Shown piece after piece: positions 6,424 through 12,943 of a stretch of DNA of 12,943 nucleotides. This stretch comes from Candidatus Competibacteraceae bacterium. GTDB taxonomy: Bacteria > Pseudomonadota > Gammaproteobacteria > Competibacterales > Competibacteraceae. Below the pieces are notes generated by a model, which searched no databases, was not told the DNA's origin, and saw only the letters and a program-made list of their open reading frames with translations. The stretch is from the NCBI GenBank assembly GCA_020445045.1, contig JAGRHI010000249.1:1-12943 (forward strand). Direction: 5' to 3'. Position 1 is the stretch's first letter. The number at the start of each line of letters is the position of its first letter. Both the position numbers and the translations under genes were made by a program.

Positions 6424-7686
6424 TCAGCGTTGCCTCTTCCAAGTAAAGCATTTTTCTTTTAACGCCATCAACACCAATTGCCCATAATCTCTGATTAAAC
6501 GAACTGGCCGAATGGCATAATACAGAAAATCAAGCGATTTTGGTAGAGGTAAAAATGTTCGGTCTCTTTCATTCGGAATTAACCGCTGTTTAAAGTCATA
6601 ATAATACGGATAAAGCTTATCTCTCCAACGCTCTCGGATTTTGAAGTGAAAACTTTTCATCGATAGTGGTTCAGTATGATCGTTTACAGAAGCTTGATAG
6701 ATCAACTTGTTGTAAATATCATTAGTCAGTACATCTAAATCATTTAGCGCTCTTAACAATCTTGGCGATAACTTAGGAATTGATACCCCGAAAATAATAT
6801 GGGCTAGTGATAGACCTACCAGCAACATTCTTTGACATCCTAATTTTTTAGCTTCCTTAAATATCAATTTCCAATTCATGTCAGGGTATTTCTGGATCAA
6901 TTCGGCCACATCGCAAAATTTGCTCAAACGAATGGGGTTATATCTGTGCCCCCACCCATCCTTGGCCAATTGGATACACAAAATGACCAGCAAATCCTCC
7001 GGGCAAAAAGTCATGATTTTCCCAGCACCAACCTGTAGCGCAATAAGACGCTGCTTAATAGCTTGAAAATCAAGGTGAACAGGAAAGTATTCGGGCGTAA
7101 TCCCTCTATGCAAGTCGATGCATACACCATGATGTGCATCAATCAAGGAGCATTCCCAACCATAATCGGAATTTAAACGATAACCTTTCTCTAGAAATAT
7201 ATGCAATGTTTTCAAGTAATCACACGGATGCACCAAAATATCAAGGTCGCTAAATTGCCGAAGACTTATATTGCCGTAAGCCAAAATGGCAATGGTGGGC
7301 CCTTTATACGGTATCGCAAAGATTTGCTTTGTTTCCAGTAACTTGATTATTTTTATCAATTCGACAGAAAGAAATAAATTTTTTTTTGCATTGAAAAAAT
7401 AATATTCTTGAAGGCTATTTAAATATTGCTCTGGAATTATATTTGGAGAAACTCTACTAAGATTTTGGTATAATAGAGACGCTACCTTATGGTGAATAGC
7501 TCTTCGAATTAGATAGTGCCAGTCAAGATTTATTTGTACCAAGGCTTTTATACGGTGATCGATTACTTCACTGGTCGCTGTCCGTGCACAGCAAAGTAAA
7601 AGTTCATCTTCGGACCGGATTTTGACAACGTCAAGCTTCATCGATTTACAACGCAAGTAACTGAGCAGAATTTCGGATGGGGTCAT
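6424..7686 (-). CDS. Nucleotidyltransferase-family protein (PF14907-like) of the lasso cluster
   Basis: A 420-aa protein with the nucleotidyltransferase-fold signature IPYKGP (K128, G129) followed by SLRQFSDLDILV (141-152), where D147 and D149 are the likely metal-binding acids. Members of this family recur in kinase-containing RiPP clusters. In pseudomycoidin, as I recall the literature, the homologous enzyme acts after the kinase and is needed for hexose attachment at the phosphorylated C-terminus. A similar role here is inference. The gene is convergent to the exporter (11-nt gap) and its start is only 34 nt downstream of the DedA stop. It is markedly AT-richer than DedA. The ATG at 7684-7686 has no good Shine-Dalgarno; ATG at residue 16 is an alternative, since the conserved part begins near residue 25. 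Confidence 0.85.
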   Translation of the reverse strand: MTPSEILLSYLRCKSMKLDVVKIRSEDELLLCCARTATSEVIDHRIKALVQINLDWHYLIRRAIHHKVASLLYQNLSRVSPNIIPEQYLNSLQEYYFFNAKKNLFLSVELIKIIKLLETKQIFAIPYKGPTIAILAYGNISLRQFSDLDILVHPCDYLKTLHIFLEKGYRLNSDYGWECSLIDAHHGVCIDLHRGITPEYFPVHLDFQAIKQRLIALQVGAGKIMTFCPEDLLVILCIQLAKDGWGHRYNPIRLSKFCDVAELIQKYPDMNWKLIFKEAKKLGCQRMLLVGLSLAHIIFGVSIPKLSPRLLRALNDLDVLTNDIYNKLIYQASVNDHTEPLSMKSFHFKIRERWRDKLYPYYYDFKQRLIPNERDRTFLPLPKSLDFLYYAIRPVRLIRDYGQLVLMALKEKCFTWKRQR

Positions 7687-7720
7687 AGCGACAAGAGAAT
7701 CGAAACAGTCCCCTTTACGG

Positions 7721-8461
7721 CTAGGCCCGGTTTTGGTCCCGCCAATAGCGCCAAACCCAAGTGATCAATCCACCGGTCGCCAGAAGCGTCCCGGCCGCCA
7801 CCCACGGGTTGAGTCGTCGGACGACGCCTAGAATCGCATGCAGGTGCTCATCCAGGTAGTAGACCCCCAGTCCCCAACAACCGACCCACAGCACCGCTCC
7901 CAGTACGTTGAACAGTGTAAAGGTCCACCAGGGCATTTTCAGGATACCGGCGGCAATGCCGCTCAGTTGCCGCAATCCATCGAAAAAGCGGGCGATGACG
8001 ATCAAGCCACCACCGTAGCGCGCGAATCCCTGTTCGATCTTTTGCAGGTGACGCTCATCGACCCGGAATCGTTGCAATAACGCCCGCCCACCTCGATGGC
8101 CGATCCAGTACCCCAGACTATTGCCCAGCACCGCCGCCAGGACCGCGGTCAGCAGCAACCCGCCGATGTTCAAGCCGGACGGGCTGGTGGCGTCCAACGC
8201 ACCAGCCACCAGCACGGTTTCTCCTGGCGCCGGGATACCGAATCCCTCCACCCCGATCGCGACAAAGACCGCTCCATAACCGTAACGGTTCAGCCACGGT
8301 TTGACCAAGGCGATATCATGCTGAACCTTTTCCAGCACTCGGTGCGACAGCGTTTCGGCCGGTTGCGTCACCGGCGCGGGCTGTGCCACTGCCCAACCGC
8401 TCGCACTCAGCCAAAACAAGCACAAGCCCGCCAGCATTCGCCTACAATAGCTGTGTATCAT
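7721..8461 (-). CDS. DedA/SNARE-associated family membrane protein
   Basis: This 246-aa polytopic inner-membrane protein belongs to the DedA family, whose members include flippases for undecaprenyl phosphate or phospholipids and affect membrane homeostasis. Motifs are EGFGIPAPGE (72-81), GNSLGYWIGHRGG (113-125) and ARFFDGLRQLSG (157-168). The last has Asp161 where many members have Pro; both membrane Arg (R158, R164) are kept. An N-terminal hydrophobic segment ends in AVAQPAP (about 24-30) and may be a cleavable signal, which is longer than in many DedA proteins. The start ATG at 8461 has AGGAG 6 nt upstream on the minus strand. It faces the 8549 gene divergently. The substrate is unknown and there is no evident link to the lasso cluster. 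Confidence 0.93.
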   Translation of the reverse strand: MIHSYCRRMLAGLCLFWLSASGWAVAQPAPVTQPAETLSHRVLEKVQHDIALVKPWLNRYGYGAVFVAIGVEGFGIPAPGETVLVAGALDATSPSGLNIGGLLLTAVLAAVLGNSLGYWIGHRGGRALLQRFRVDERHLQKIEQGFARYGGGLIVIARFFDGLRQLSGIAAGILKMPWWTFTLFNVLGAVLWVGCWGLGVYYLDEHLHAILGVVRRLNPWVAAGTLLATGGLITWVWRYWRDQNRA

Positions 8462-8548
8462 TGGAGTCTCCTAGCCTGCCCTGCTCGCCCACTCAGTGAG
8501 ATACTGCAGCCCGCATTTTCTAGCTAGCATGAAGGGTGACATAAATTT

Positions 8549-8851
8549 ATGGAACAATTCGAGCGTGATATGACAACAACCTGGCGTTTACTCGTTCCCG
8601 TCACGGTGGCCTTGCTGACTAGCTGGGGAGAGGCATTGGCTTGCTCCATCCTGGAACAACGTCCTCTGGATGATATGGACGGCGGGATCAGCGGCTATTG
8701 TTCGAATAATGGACAAGCGATCACTTGCCGCGCTACGCCGGGTGAAGGTTGGACTTGCGAAAGCTCACAGGGCGCTTATACCTCTGTGAATGCGTTGCAA
8801 ACCCTGGTCGATCAAGCTTGTGGTTGTTCGGTTGCGGATACCGAAGAATGA
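8549..8851 (+). CDS. Small exported six-cysteine protein, unknown function
   Basis: A 100-aa protein I do not recognise. A hydrophobic stretch (LLVPVTVALLTSW, about 14-26) followed by EALAC gives a signal peptide that could be cut after Ala31 (ALA, signal peptidase I). Alternatively Cys32 could be lipidated, although Ala at -3 is a poor lipobox. The mature part has six Cys (32, 51, 60, 70, 91, 93), an even number compatible with three periplasmic disulfides, and ends in an acidic tail. The start may be 8549, supported by AAGGGTG 10 nt upstream, or Met8 at 8570, which gives a more compact signal peptide. It overlaps the next gene by ATGA, so the two are probably made together. Confidence 0.65.
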   Translation: MEQFERDMTTTWRLLVPVTVALLTSWGEALACSILEQRPLDDMDGGISGYCSNNGQAITCRATPGEGWTCESSQGAYTSVNALQTLVDQACGCSVADTEE

Positions 8852-9147
8852 AATACCGAGTTCCATGGTTACTGATACTGGCGCTAACCTGCGGCGCTTG
8901 TGCCTTGCATGACACCACCGATCCACGGTTCCAGAATTGGCTTTCCCAAACGGAAGCGCTCTGTGTGCCACGCTATGGGGCGCTGCCCCTCAACACGCCG
9001 GAACAACGCGCACAGTTCGAGGAACTCAGCTATCAGGCGTATTATCGCAACTTGCCGCAAGAAGTTTACGCCGACCGCTTGAAAATTCTCTACCCTAACA
9101 ACCGGCTGACTGCCGACTGTTTCGCTACCGCTTTTCCGCAGCGGTGA
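8848..9147 (+). CDS. Small exported protein or lipoprotein, unknown function
   Basis: Starting at the ATG overlapping the upstream stop (ATGA, 8848-8851) gives a 99-aa protein with a classic short signal sequence: MKYR, then WLLILALT, then CGAC. Cys18 preceded by Gly-Ala could be a lipidation site, but Cys at -3 is atypical. The mature part has two further Cys (39 and 91) and Tyr-rich helical segments such as SYQAYYRN. A longer in-frame extension up to 8749 is open but overlaps the upstream gene and would bury the signal peptide, so I reject it. Family unknown. Coupling to the preceding Cys-rich protein suggests a shared envelope role. Confidence 0.6.
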   Translation: MKYRVPWLLILALTCGACALHDTTDPRFQNWLSQTEALCVPRYGALPLNTPEQRAQFEELSYQAYYRNLPQEVYADRLKILYPNNRLTADCFATAFPQR

Positions 9148-9153
9148 AGATTG

Positions 9154-9197
9154 CCTCGGGGCCGAGGTAATGGGGCACGACGGTATTACACCCCATT
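9154..9197. repeat. Two adjacent inverted repeats between small genes
   Basis: CCTCGG/CCGAGG (9154-9159 and 9162-9167) are perfect arms with a 2-nt spacer. AATGGGG/CCCCATT (9169-9175 and 9191-9197) are perfect 7-bp arms around a 15-nt loop. They fill the 97-nt gap before the DUF1269 gene. Neither is followed by a T-run, so they are not clear terminators; they may be attenuating hairpins or a repressor site. Confidence 0.4.
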
Positions 9198-9244
9198 CTT
9201 GAAACCATTCCGATTTACAGCCTTACAGTGGGAGATTCGACAGC

Positions 9245-9781
9245 ATGAGCAACACATTCGTGGCAGTCGCTTACGACGACATGTTCAAGGCACAAGAGGT
9301 ACGGTTGCGGCTCTTGCAGATGCAGAAGGAGTACCTGATCGATCTGGAAGACGCGGTCGTCGCCGTCCGCGACGAAAAAGGTAAGGTCAAACTGCACCAG
9401 ATTCACGACCTGACCACCGCCGGAGCACTGTCCGGCGGCTTCTGGGGCCTGCTGATCGGTCTGATTTTCATGAACCCGTTGCTGGGTTTGGCCGCCGGCG
9501 CGGCCAGTGGCGCGCTGAGCGGTGCACTAGCCGATATCGGCATCAACGACGACTTCATGAAAAAACTGGCGTCCGAGTTGAAACCGGGTACCTCGGTATT
9601 GTTCGTGCTGGTCAAGCACTTCACACCGGACAAGGTGTTGGCCGAATTGGAAGGCGCCGGTGGCCGGCTACTGAAAACCTCCCTGTCGCACGAGGACGAG
9701 ACTCGGCTGCAAGCAGTATTGGATGCGGCCAAACCTCAGTCTACCGTGGACACCGTCCCCAACCTGGCCAAGCCCGCCTAA
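9245..9781 (+). CDS. DUF1269 domain membrane protein
   Basis: This 178-aa protein has the DUF1269 architecture: a small alpha/beta part (1-55) beginning NTFVAVAYDD, a Gly-rich hydrophobic segment with glycine-zipper spacing (about 59-95, GALSGGFWGLLIG then LGLAAGAASGALSGAL), and a C-terminal alpha/beta part with TSVLFVLV. Its biochemical function is not established; members are often described as stress-associated membrane proteins. GGGAG at 9230-9234 lies 10 nt before the ATG. The gene is followed by a strong terminator, so it ends a transcription unit. Confidence 0.85.
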   Translation: MSNTFVAVAYDDMFKAQEVRLRLLQMQKEYLIDLEDAVVAVRDEKGKVKLHQIHDLTTAGALSGGFWGLLIGLIFMNPLLGLAAGAASGALSGALADIGINDDFMKKLASELKPGTSVLFVLVKHFTPDKVLAELEGAGGRLLKTSLSHEDETRLQAVLDAAKPQSTVDTVPNLAKPA

Positions 9782-9810
9782 ACCGCTTTCGCAAATTTTT
9801 TAATTGCCAA

Positions 9811-9837
9811 AGAGGCGCGCGCGGTCACGCGCCTTTT
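9811..9837. terminator. Rho-independent terminator between convergent genes
   Basis: AGGCGCG (9813-9819) and CGCGCCT (9828-9834) are perfect arms with an 8-nt loop. The stem can be lengthened by A-T and G-T pairs to AAG...TTT, and the plus strand continues as TTTT (9834-9837). It terminates the DUF1269 gene. The symporter's minus-strand stop codon (9825-9827) falls in the loop, so the hairpin may serve both genes, although its minus-strand tail (CTTTGG) is poor. Confidence 0.75.
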
Positions 9838-11771
9838 GAGTCGACTTTATCAGCAGGGTCGGATCGGCGAACGGCGGTACTCAATTCCAGAAAGTAAGCC
9901 AGCAACGCCAGAACCCCGATGCCGGCCGCCCAGCCCAACATCTGCCAAGCCCAGATCGAGGGAATACCGAACAGCCACTCGGCGGGTCGGTTGGGATCGC
10001 CGAACAGATTGTTGCCGAACACCGCACCGGGCCCGGCGGCAAATAGCAGCCATAGCACCGTCAACACGGCGATGGGAAGAACCCAGCGGCGCTTGCGCGG
10101 CGGCAGCGCGGCGTGTTCGGCCAACCAGCGATGGCATTCGGCCTTGCGTTCAGCATCGTCGTCAGTGAAAGCCGACACCAGGACCGTGATGCCGAAATTA
10201 GCCAGCAAACCCCAGGCAGCGGCGTGGACGGTCAATGGCCACCGACCCCAAGCAGTGATGCCGAACCAACGCAGTCCGGCCGCTTCGGTCAGCGTCACCG
10301 TGGCCAATCCCACCAGCAGGCCGGTGGTCACGCCCTGCCGGGTCAGGAATGGCCAGTAGCACACCGCCACCAGCGCCGGAACCATTTGCAAACCGTAGGA
10401 CACCGCCAACCCGCCCAGCAGCGCCAGAGCGTCGGCCGAAGCGCTCGCCACCAGCAGCGCCAGTATCACTACTCCCGCCACGCCCATGCGACCGACGAAT
10501 TTCAGGGTATGATCATCGGCGTCAGGCAACAGGAAGCGCTGGAACACATCATAGGCCAACATGCCGCCAGCAGTGGCCATGTAACAGGAAGCGGTGGACT
10601 CCATCGCCGCCAGTGCCGCGATGGCCAACAGCCCCACCAGCCAAGGCGCCGCCGTACCGAGCAGATTGATCAGTTGCGGTACCAGCAGGTCGCGCCCGCC
10701 GGGCTGGTCGAGCAGGTCGCGGTACTGGAGTCCATCGGCCATGACCGGGTTGACCAGATCGGGATGCGCGGCCGCGAACGCGGGATCGGCCCCGAGAAAA
10801 TGGCCGCCGACCCCCTGAATGGCGGTGAATACCATCAGAATCAGCCCGACGGCGAAGGCCGAGGCCCATACCTGCTGGGCGGCGAACGTCGGTCGGCGGC
10901 TGGCTAGCGCCAACATCGAAAAAGCCGGCGACACCTGGATGCCCATCAGCGCGATCAGGTAGGTCAGCACCATGGCGCCGGTCCAGGCTCCGCCGACGGC
11001 CCGCGAGCCATCGCGCACCCACTGCACCGCGCCGGGAATGGCCAGATAGTGGCTGTAACCGTCCGGGGTCCTGACCGGATCGTCCTGGGCCAGGGCGATC
11101 ACGCCGGCGATGAATCGGTCCCAGCCGCCGACGTCGTGCAGGGTCAACAGGCCGACGACGACGAGGCCCACCACCAGCAACAAGACTTGCAGCACCGCCA
11201 CCCACACCATGGTGCGCAAGCCTCCGGACGCCACGTAGCTGAGCACCACGCTGGCCAGCACCCACATGCCGAACTGCACGCCCAACAAGCCATCGGTGAG
11301 GACGTTGAACAGGAAGCCGGCGGCGCGTAATTGCAGGCCCAGATATGGCACCGAGAAGAACAGCGCCACTCCCACCACCAGAACGCGCAACAGATCGGAA
11401 CGGAAGTAGTAGGCCAGCATCGCGCCGGGCGTGGTGAAGCCGTAGCGTTGGCCCAGCAACCATTGCCGCTTGAGGAACAGGATGCCGGTCAGCGGAATGG
11501 TCAGCGCATAGAACGAGGCGTAGGCATATTGCCAGCCATCGGTGTAGGTCAGACCGGGATGACCGATGAAGGTCCAGCCGGAAAAACAGACGGCGGTCGC
11601 CGCCAGCGTGAACAGCGTCGGCGACAGCTTGCCGCTGGCCAGAAAGTAGTCGCTGGCCGTGCGTGCCCGCCGGGCGCCGACCACACCCCACAGGATGCAA
11701 TAGGTCCAGTACAGGATCATGCAGCCGAAGATCCAGGCAATTTTGGGGGTGATGTTGGTGAGATCGTTCAT
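9825..11771 (-). CDS. Sodium:solute symporter (SSS family)
   Basis: A 648-aa inner-membrane protein with about 13-15 hydrophobic segments and the SSS pattern: an early ASDYFLASGKLSP motif (39-51), a first transport segment with CFSGWTFIGHPG, and AMESTASCYMATAGGML in the middle, corresponding to the conserved AAxMSTxxS Na+-site region. It should import an organic solute with Na+. The substrate cannot be read from sequence; proline, pantothenate and carboxylates are all possible in the family. Length exceeds PutP (about 500 aa) because of a C-terminal extension with further membrane segments and a charged linker (DDDAERKAECHRW). No Shine-Dalgarno is obvious before ATG 11771. The long overlapping frames on both strands are composition shadows of this GC-rich gene. 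Confidence 0.93.
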   Translation of the reverse strand: MNDLTNITPKIAWIFGCMILYWTYCILWGVVGARRARTASDYFLASGKLSPTLFTLAATAVCFSGWTFIGHPGLTYTDGWQYAYASFYALTIPLTGILFLKRQWLLGQRYGFTTPGAMLAYYFRSDLLRVLVVGVALFFSVPYLGLQLRAAGFLFNVLTDGLLGVQFGMWVLASVVLSYVASGGLRTMVWVAVLQVLLLVVGLVVVGLLTLHDVGGWDRFIAGVIALAQDDPVRTPDGYSHYLAIPGAVQWVRDGSRAVGGAWTGAMVLTYLIALMGIQVSPAFSMLALASRRPTFAAQQVWASAFAVGLILMVFTAIQGVGGHFLGADPAFAAAHPDLVNPVMADGLQYRDLLDQPGGRDLLVPQLINLLGTAAPWLVGLLAIAALAAMESTASCYMATAGGMLAYDVFQRFLLPDADDHTLKFVGRMGVAGVVILALLVASASADALALLGGLAVSYGLQMVPALVAVCYWPFLTRQGVTTGLLVGLATVTLTEAAGLRWFGITAWGRWPLTVHAAAWGLLANFGITVLVSAFTDDDAERKAECHRWLAEHAALPPRKRRWVLPIAVLTVLWLLFAAGPGAVFGNNLFGDPNRPAEWLFGIPSIWAWQMLGWAAGIGVLALLAYFLELSTAVRRSDPADKVDSKGA

Positions 11772-11879
11772 TGAAGGCGTGGATTCCGGGCGTGGCGGAA
11801 GAATTCCGACTTTCAGTATGAGCCAACGCCGCGATTCTTGCCGATACCCGGCCTCGACCGGAATGACATTGCATCCGCC

Positions 11880-12943
11880 TCAGAAGTAGGCACGCACACC
11901 AAGCTGAAACTCGTGAACGCCTTCGAGGTAACGCCAGTCCAGCCGCAGCGCCAGGTCGCGATCCAGTGCCAGATGTTGACTCATCGCCGCTCGCAACCCC
12001 GTACCGGTCTCACCCAACCGGTAATCCAGCCAGGTCGCGCTCGCCAGCAGCTTCCAGCCGGCCGCCCATTGCAGCAGCGCTCCGGCCAAGATCGCCGACC
12101 CGACGCGATAGTCGCCGGCGAATTCGTTGCCGGAGTCGAACTCCAGTCCCGGCAACCCGAACCACACCGTCCGCCACGGCCAGCGGGTTTCGGCGGCCAG
12201 GCCCATGCCGCCGCTGAGCGTAAAGGCGGCACAGTTCGGACAGTTCGAGCGTGGATAAGGCGCCCAACCGGCATGAAGTCGCCATGCCGGTCGCGGAGTC
12301 AGGGCATTGCTCGGCGGCAGCGAGGTGATATCGAGCAGGGTCAGCCGATCCAGGCTCGGCCGGTCGCTACCCTTATAGCGGCGGAGCGCGACGCTTAGCA
12401 GTTCGATTTGCGCGTCCGGTGTGTAACCGGCATCGGGTTCCAGCAAATCGTGATAACTGGCGCGCGCACTGAGTTCCAGGAAGGTCGTTCCATCGCGCTG
12501 ACCGAGTCCCAGTCCAAGTCGCCGCGAGGCGTGGCCGGTTTCCGGTCGGGTGGCGTAGGGTTCGATTTCGACTGGCGTGGCGGCGGGTAAGCGATTACGG
12601 GCCGTCAGCAATCGATACGCAATCGGGTCCGGTGGTGGTGCGGTCTTGTCCTTGAGCGAACCAGCCCGATGGTGCTGGTGTTCGTCCAGGGCCAATTCCA
12701 GTAGCAGCGCCTGTCGTTCTGGCGCGAGTTGGACGAACGCCGCTTGGGTGACGACCGTCGGATCATCTGGCAGTCGCCGTGCCAACCGTTGCTCGGCGGG
12801 GCTCAGTGCTTCGTAGCGGCGACGGATGGCGGTACCTCGCGCCGGGCGGGCGGTCACGTCGCCGACCAAACCCGACTGCCGGACCAGCAAGCGGATCGTG
12901 TCGGGCGGCAAGGCCCAAAGCGTGAACGCATCGCTCAACCTCA
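11880..12943 (-). CDS. DUF4105 family protein, C-terminal part (runs off the window)
   Basis: The frame stays open to the right edge, so the true start lies outside; the TTG at 12938 is not a convincing start. About 354 residues are visible. Sequence typical of the C-terminal half of DUF4105 proteins is present: SRRLGLGLGQRDG, then FLELSARASYHDLLEPDAGY, then the Cys pair NCPNC followed by a Gly-rich strand. The N-terminal core domain of the family would be upstream, beyond 12943. The second half alternates like membrane beta-strands and ends LGVRAYF with a terminal Phe, the signature of outer-membrane beta-barrels. It is likely an envelope protein of unknown function. The 108 nt between it and the symporter show no clear promoter or terminator. 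Confidence 0.8.
   Translation of the reverse strand, partial: RLSDAFTLWALPPDTIRLLVRQSGLVGDVTARPARGTAIRRRYEALSPAEQRLARRLPDDPTVVTQAAFVQLAPERQALLLELALDEHQHHRAGSLKDKTAPPPDPIAYRLLTARNRLPAATPVEIEPYATRPETGHASRRLGLGLGQRDGTTFLELSARASYHDLLEPDAGYTPDAQIELLSVALRRYKGSDRPSLDRLTLLDITSLPPSNALTPRPAWRLHAGWAPYPRSNCPNCAAFTLSGGMGLAAETRWPWRTVWFGLPGLEFDSGNEFAGDYRVGSAILAGALLQWAAGWKLLASATWLDYRLGETGTGLRAAMSQHLALDRDLALRLDWRYLEGVHEFQLGVRAYF

Noticed and set aside
8749..8847. N-terminal extension of the second small exported protein
   Set aside because: It overlaps the upstream gene by about 100 nt and would place the hydrophobic signal sequence in the interior; the ATGA start at 8848 is far better.
10113..10907. Plus-strand open frame of 264 codons opposite the symporter
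   Set aside because: Gln/Arg/His-rich composition, no motif, and antisense to a clear membrane transporter.
10549..11874. Long minus-strand open frame of 441 codons over the symporter gene
   Set aside because: It overlaps the symporter in another frame, is Arg/Gly/His-rich low-complexity sequence, and has no domain. It is typical of a GC-rich shadow frame.
11838..12398. Plus-strand open frame opposite the DUF4105 gene
   Set aside because: Antisense to a recognisable family with a beta-barrel C-terminus; composition is that of a shadow frame.
1..12943. CRISPR array, tRNA, rRNA or insertion sequence
   Set aside because: I saw no spaced direct-repeat array, no cloverleaf-like sequence, no rRNA-like stretch and no transposase frame in the window.

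Overview
The window is a fragment of a bacterial chromosome. It is most likely from a gammaproteobacterium; this is inferred from the flanking families (DedA, DUF1269, an SSS symporter and a DUF4105 protein with an outer-membrane-type C-terminal Phe), not from a marker gene. Two parts with different base composition are visible. An AT-richer accessory block runs from 1 to about 7690, and GC-rich ordinary chromosomal genes run from about 7720 to the end.

Accessory block (469-7686): a lasso peptide (RiPP) cluster of the kinase-containing, paeninodin/pseudomycoidin-like type. The plus-strand order is B2 leader peptidase (469-927), lasso cyclase C (924-3047), precursor A (3099-3284), HPr-kinase-like tailoring kinase (3351-4271), B1/PqqD-like leader-binding protein (4268-4579) and ABC exporter D (4589-6412). 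A nucleotidyltransferase-family gene lies convergently behind them on the minus strand (6424-7686). B2/C and kinase/B1 overlap by ATGA, and B1 and D share a frame separated by one stop codon. Together these parts bind the leader (B1), cut it (B2), close a Gly1-Asp9 isopeptide ring (C), probably phosphorylate the C-terminal Ser (kinase), possibly decorate that phosphate (nucleotidyltransferase), and export the product (D). No lasso isopeptidase or TonB receptor is present, so the ABC exporter is the only transport component seen here.

The most interesting element is the precursor. It carries a textbook leader (YxxPxLxxxG, Thr at -2), but the predicted core is 37 residues, much longer than the usual 15-26. 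The tail holds two Cys and ends in Ser. Just upstream, in the end of the cyclase gene, lie a candidate promoter, an 18-codon ORF with its own strong ribosome binding site, and an 11-bp tandem repeat. The cyclase itself is long (707 aa) and contains an internal 40-residue duplication.

Flank (7721-12943): a DedA-family membrane protein (minus), a divergent pair of small exported Cys-containing proteins overlapping by ATGA (8549-8851 and 8848-9147), a DUF1269 membrane protein (9245-9781), a hairpin terminator shared with the convergent sodium:solute symporter (9825-11771, minus), and the C-terminal part of a DUF4105 protein that runs off the right edge (minus). These show no obvious functional link to the lasso cluster, except that the nucleotidyltransferase gene sits only 34 nt downstream of DedA and could be transcribed from it.
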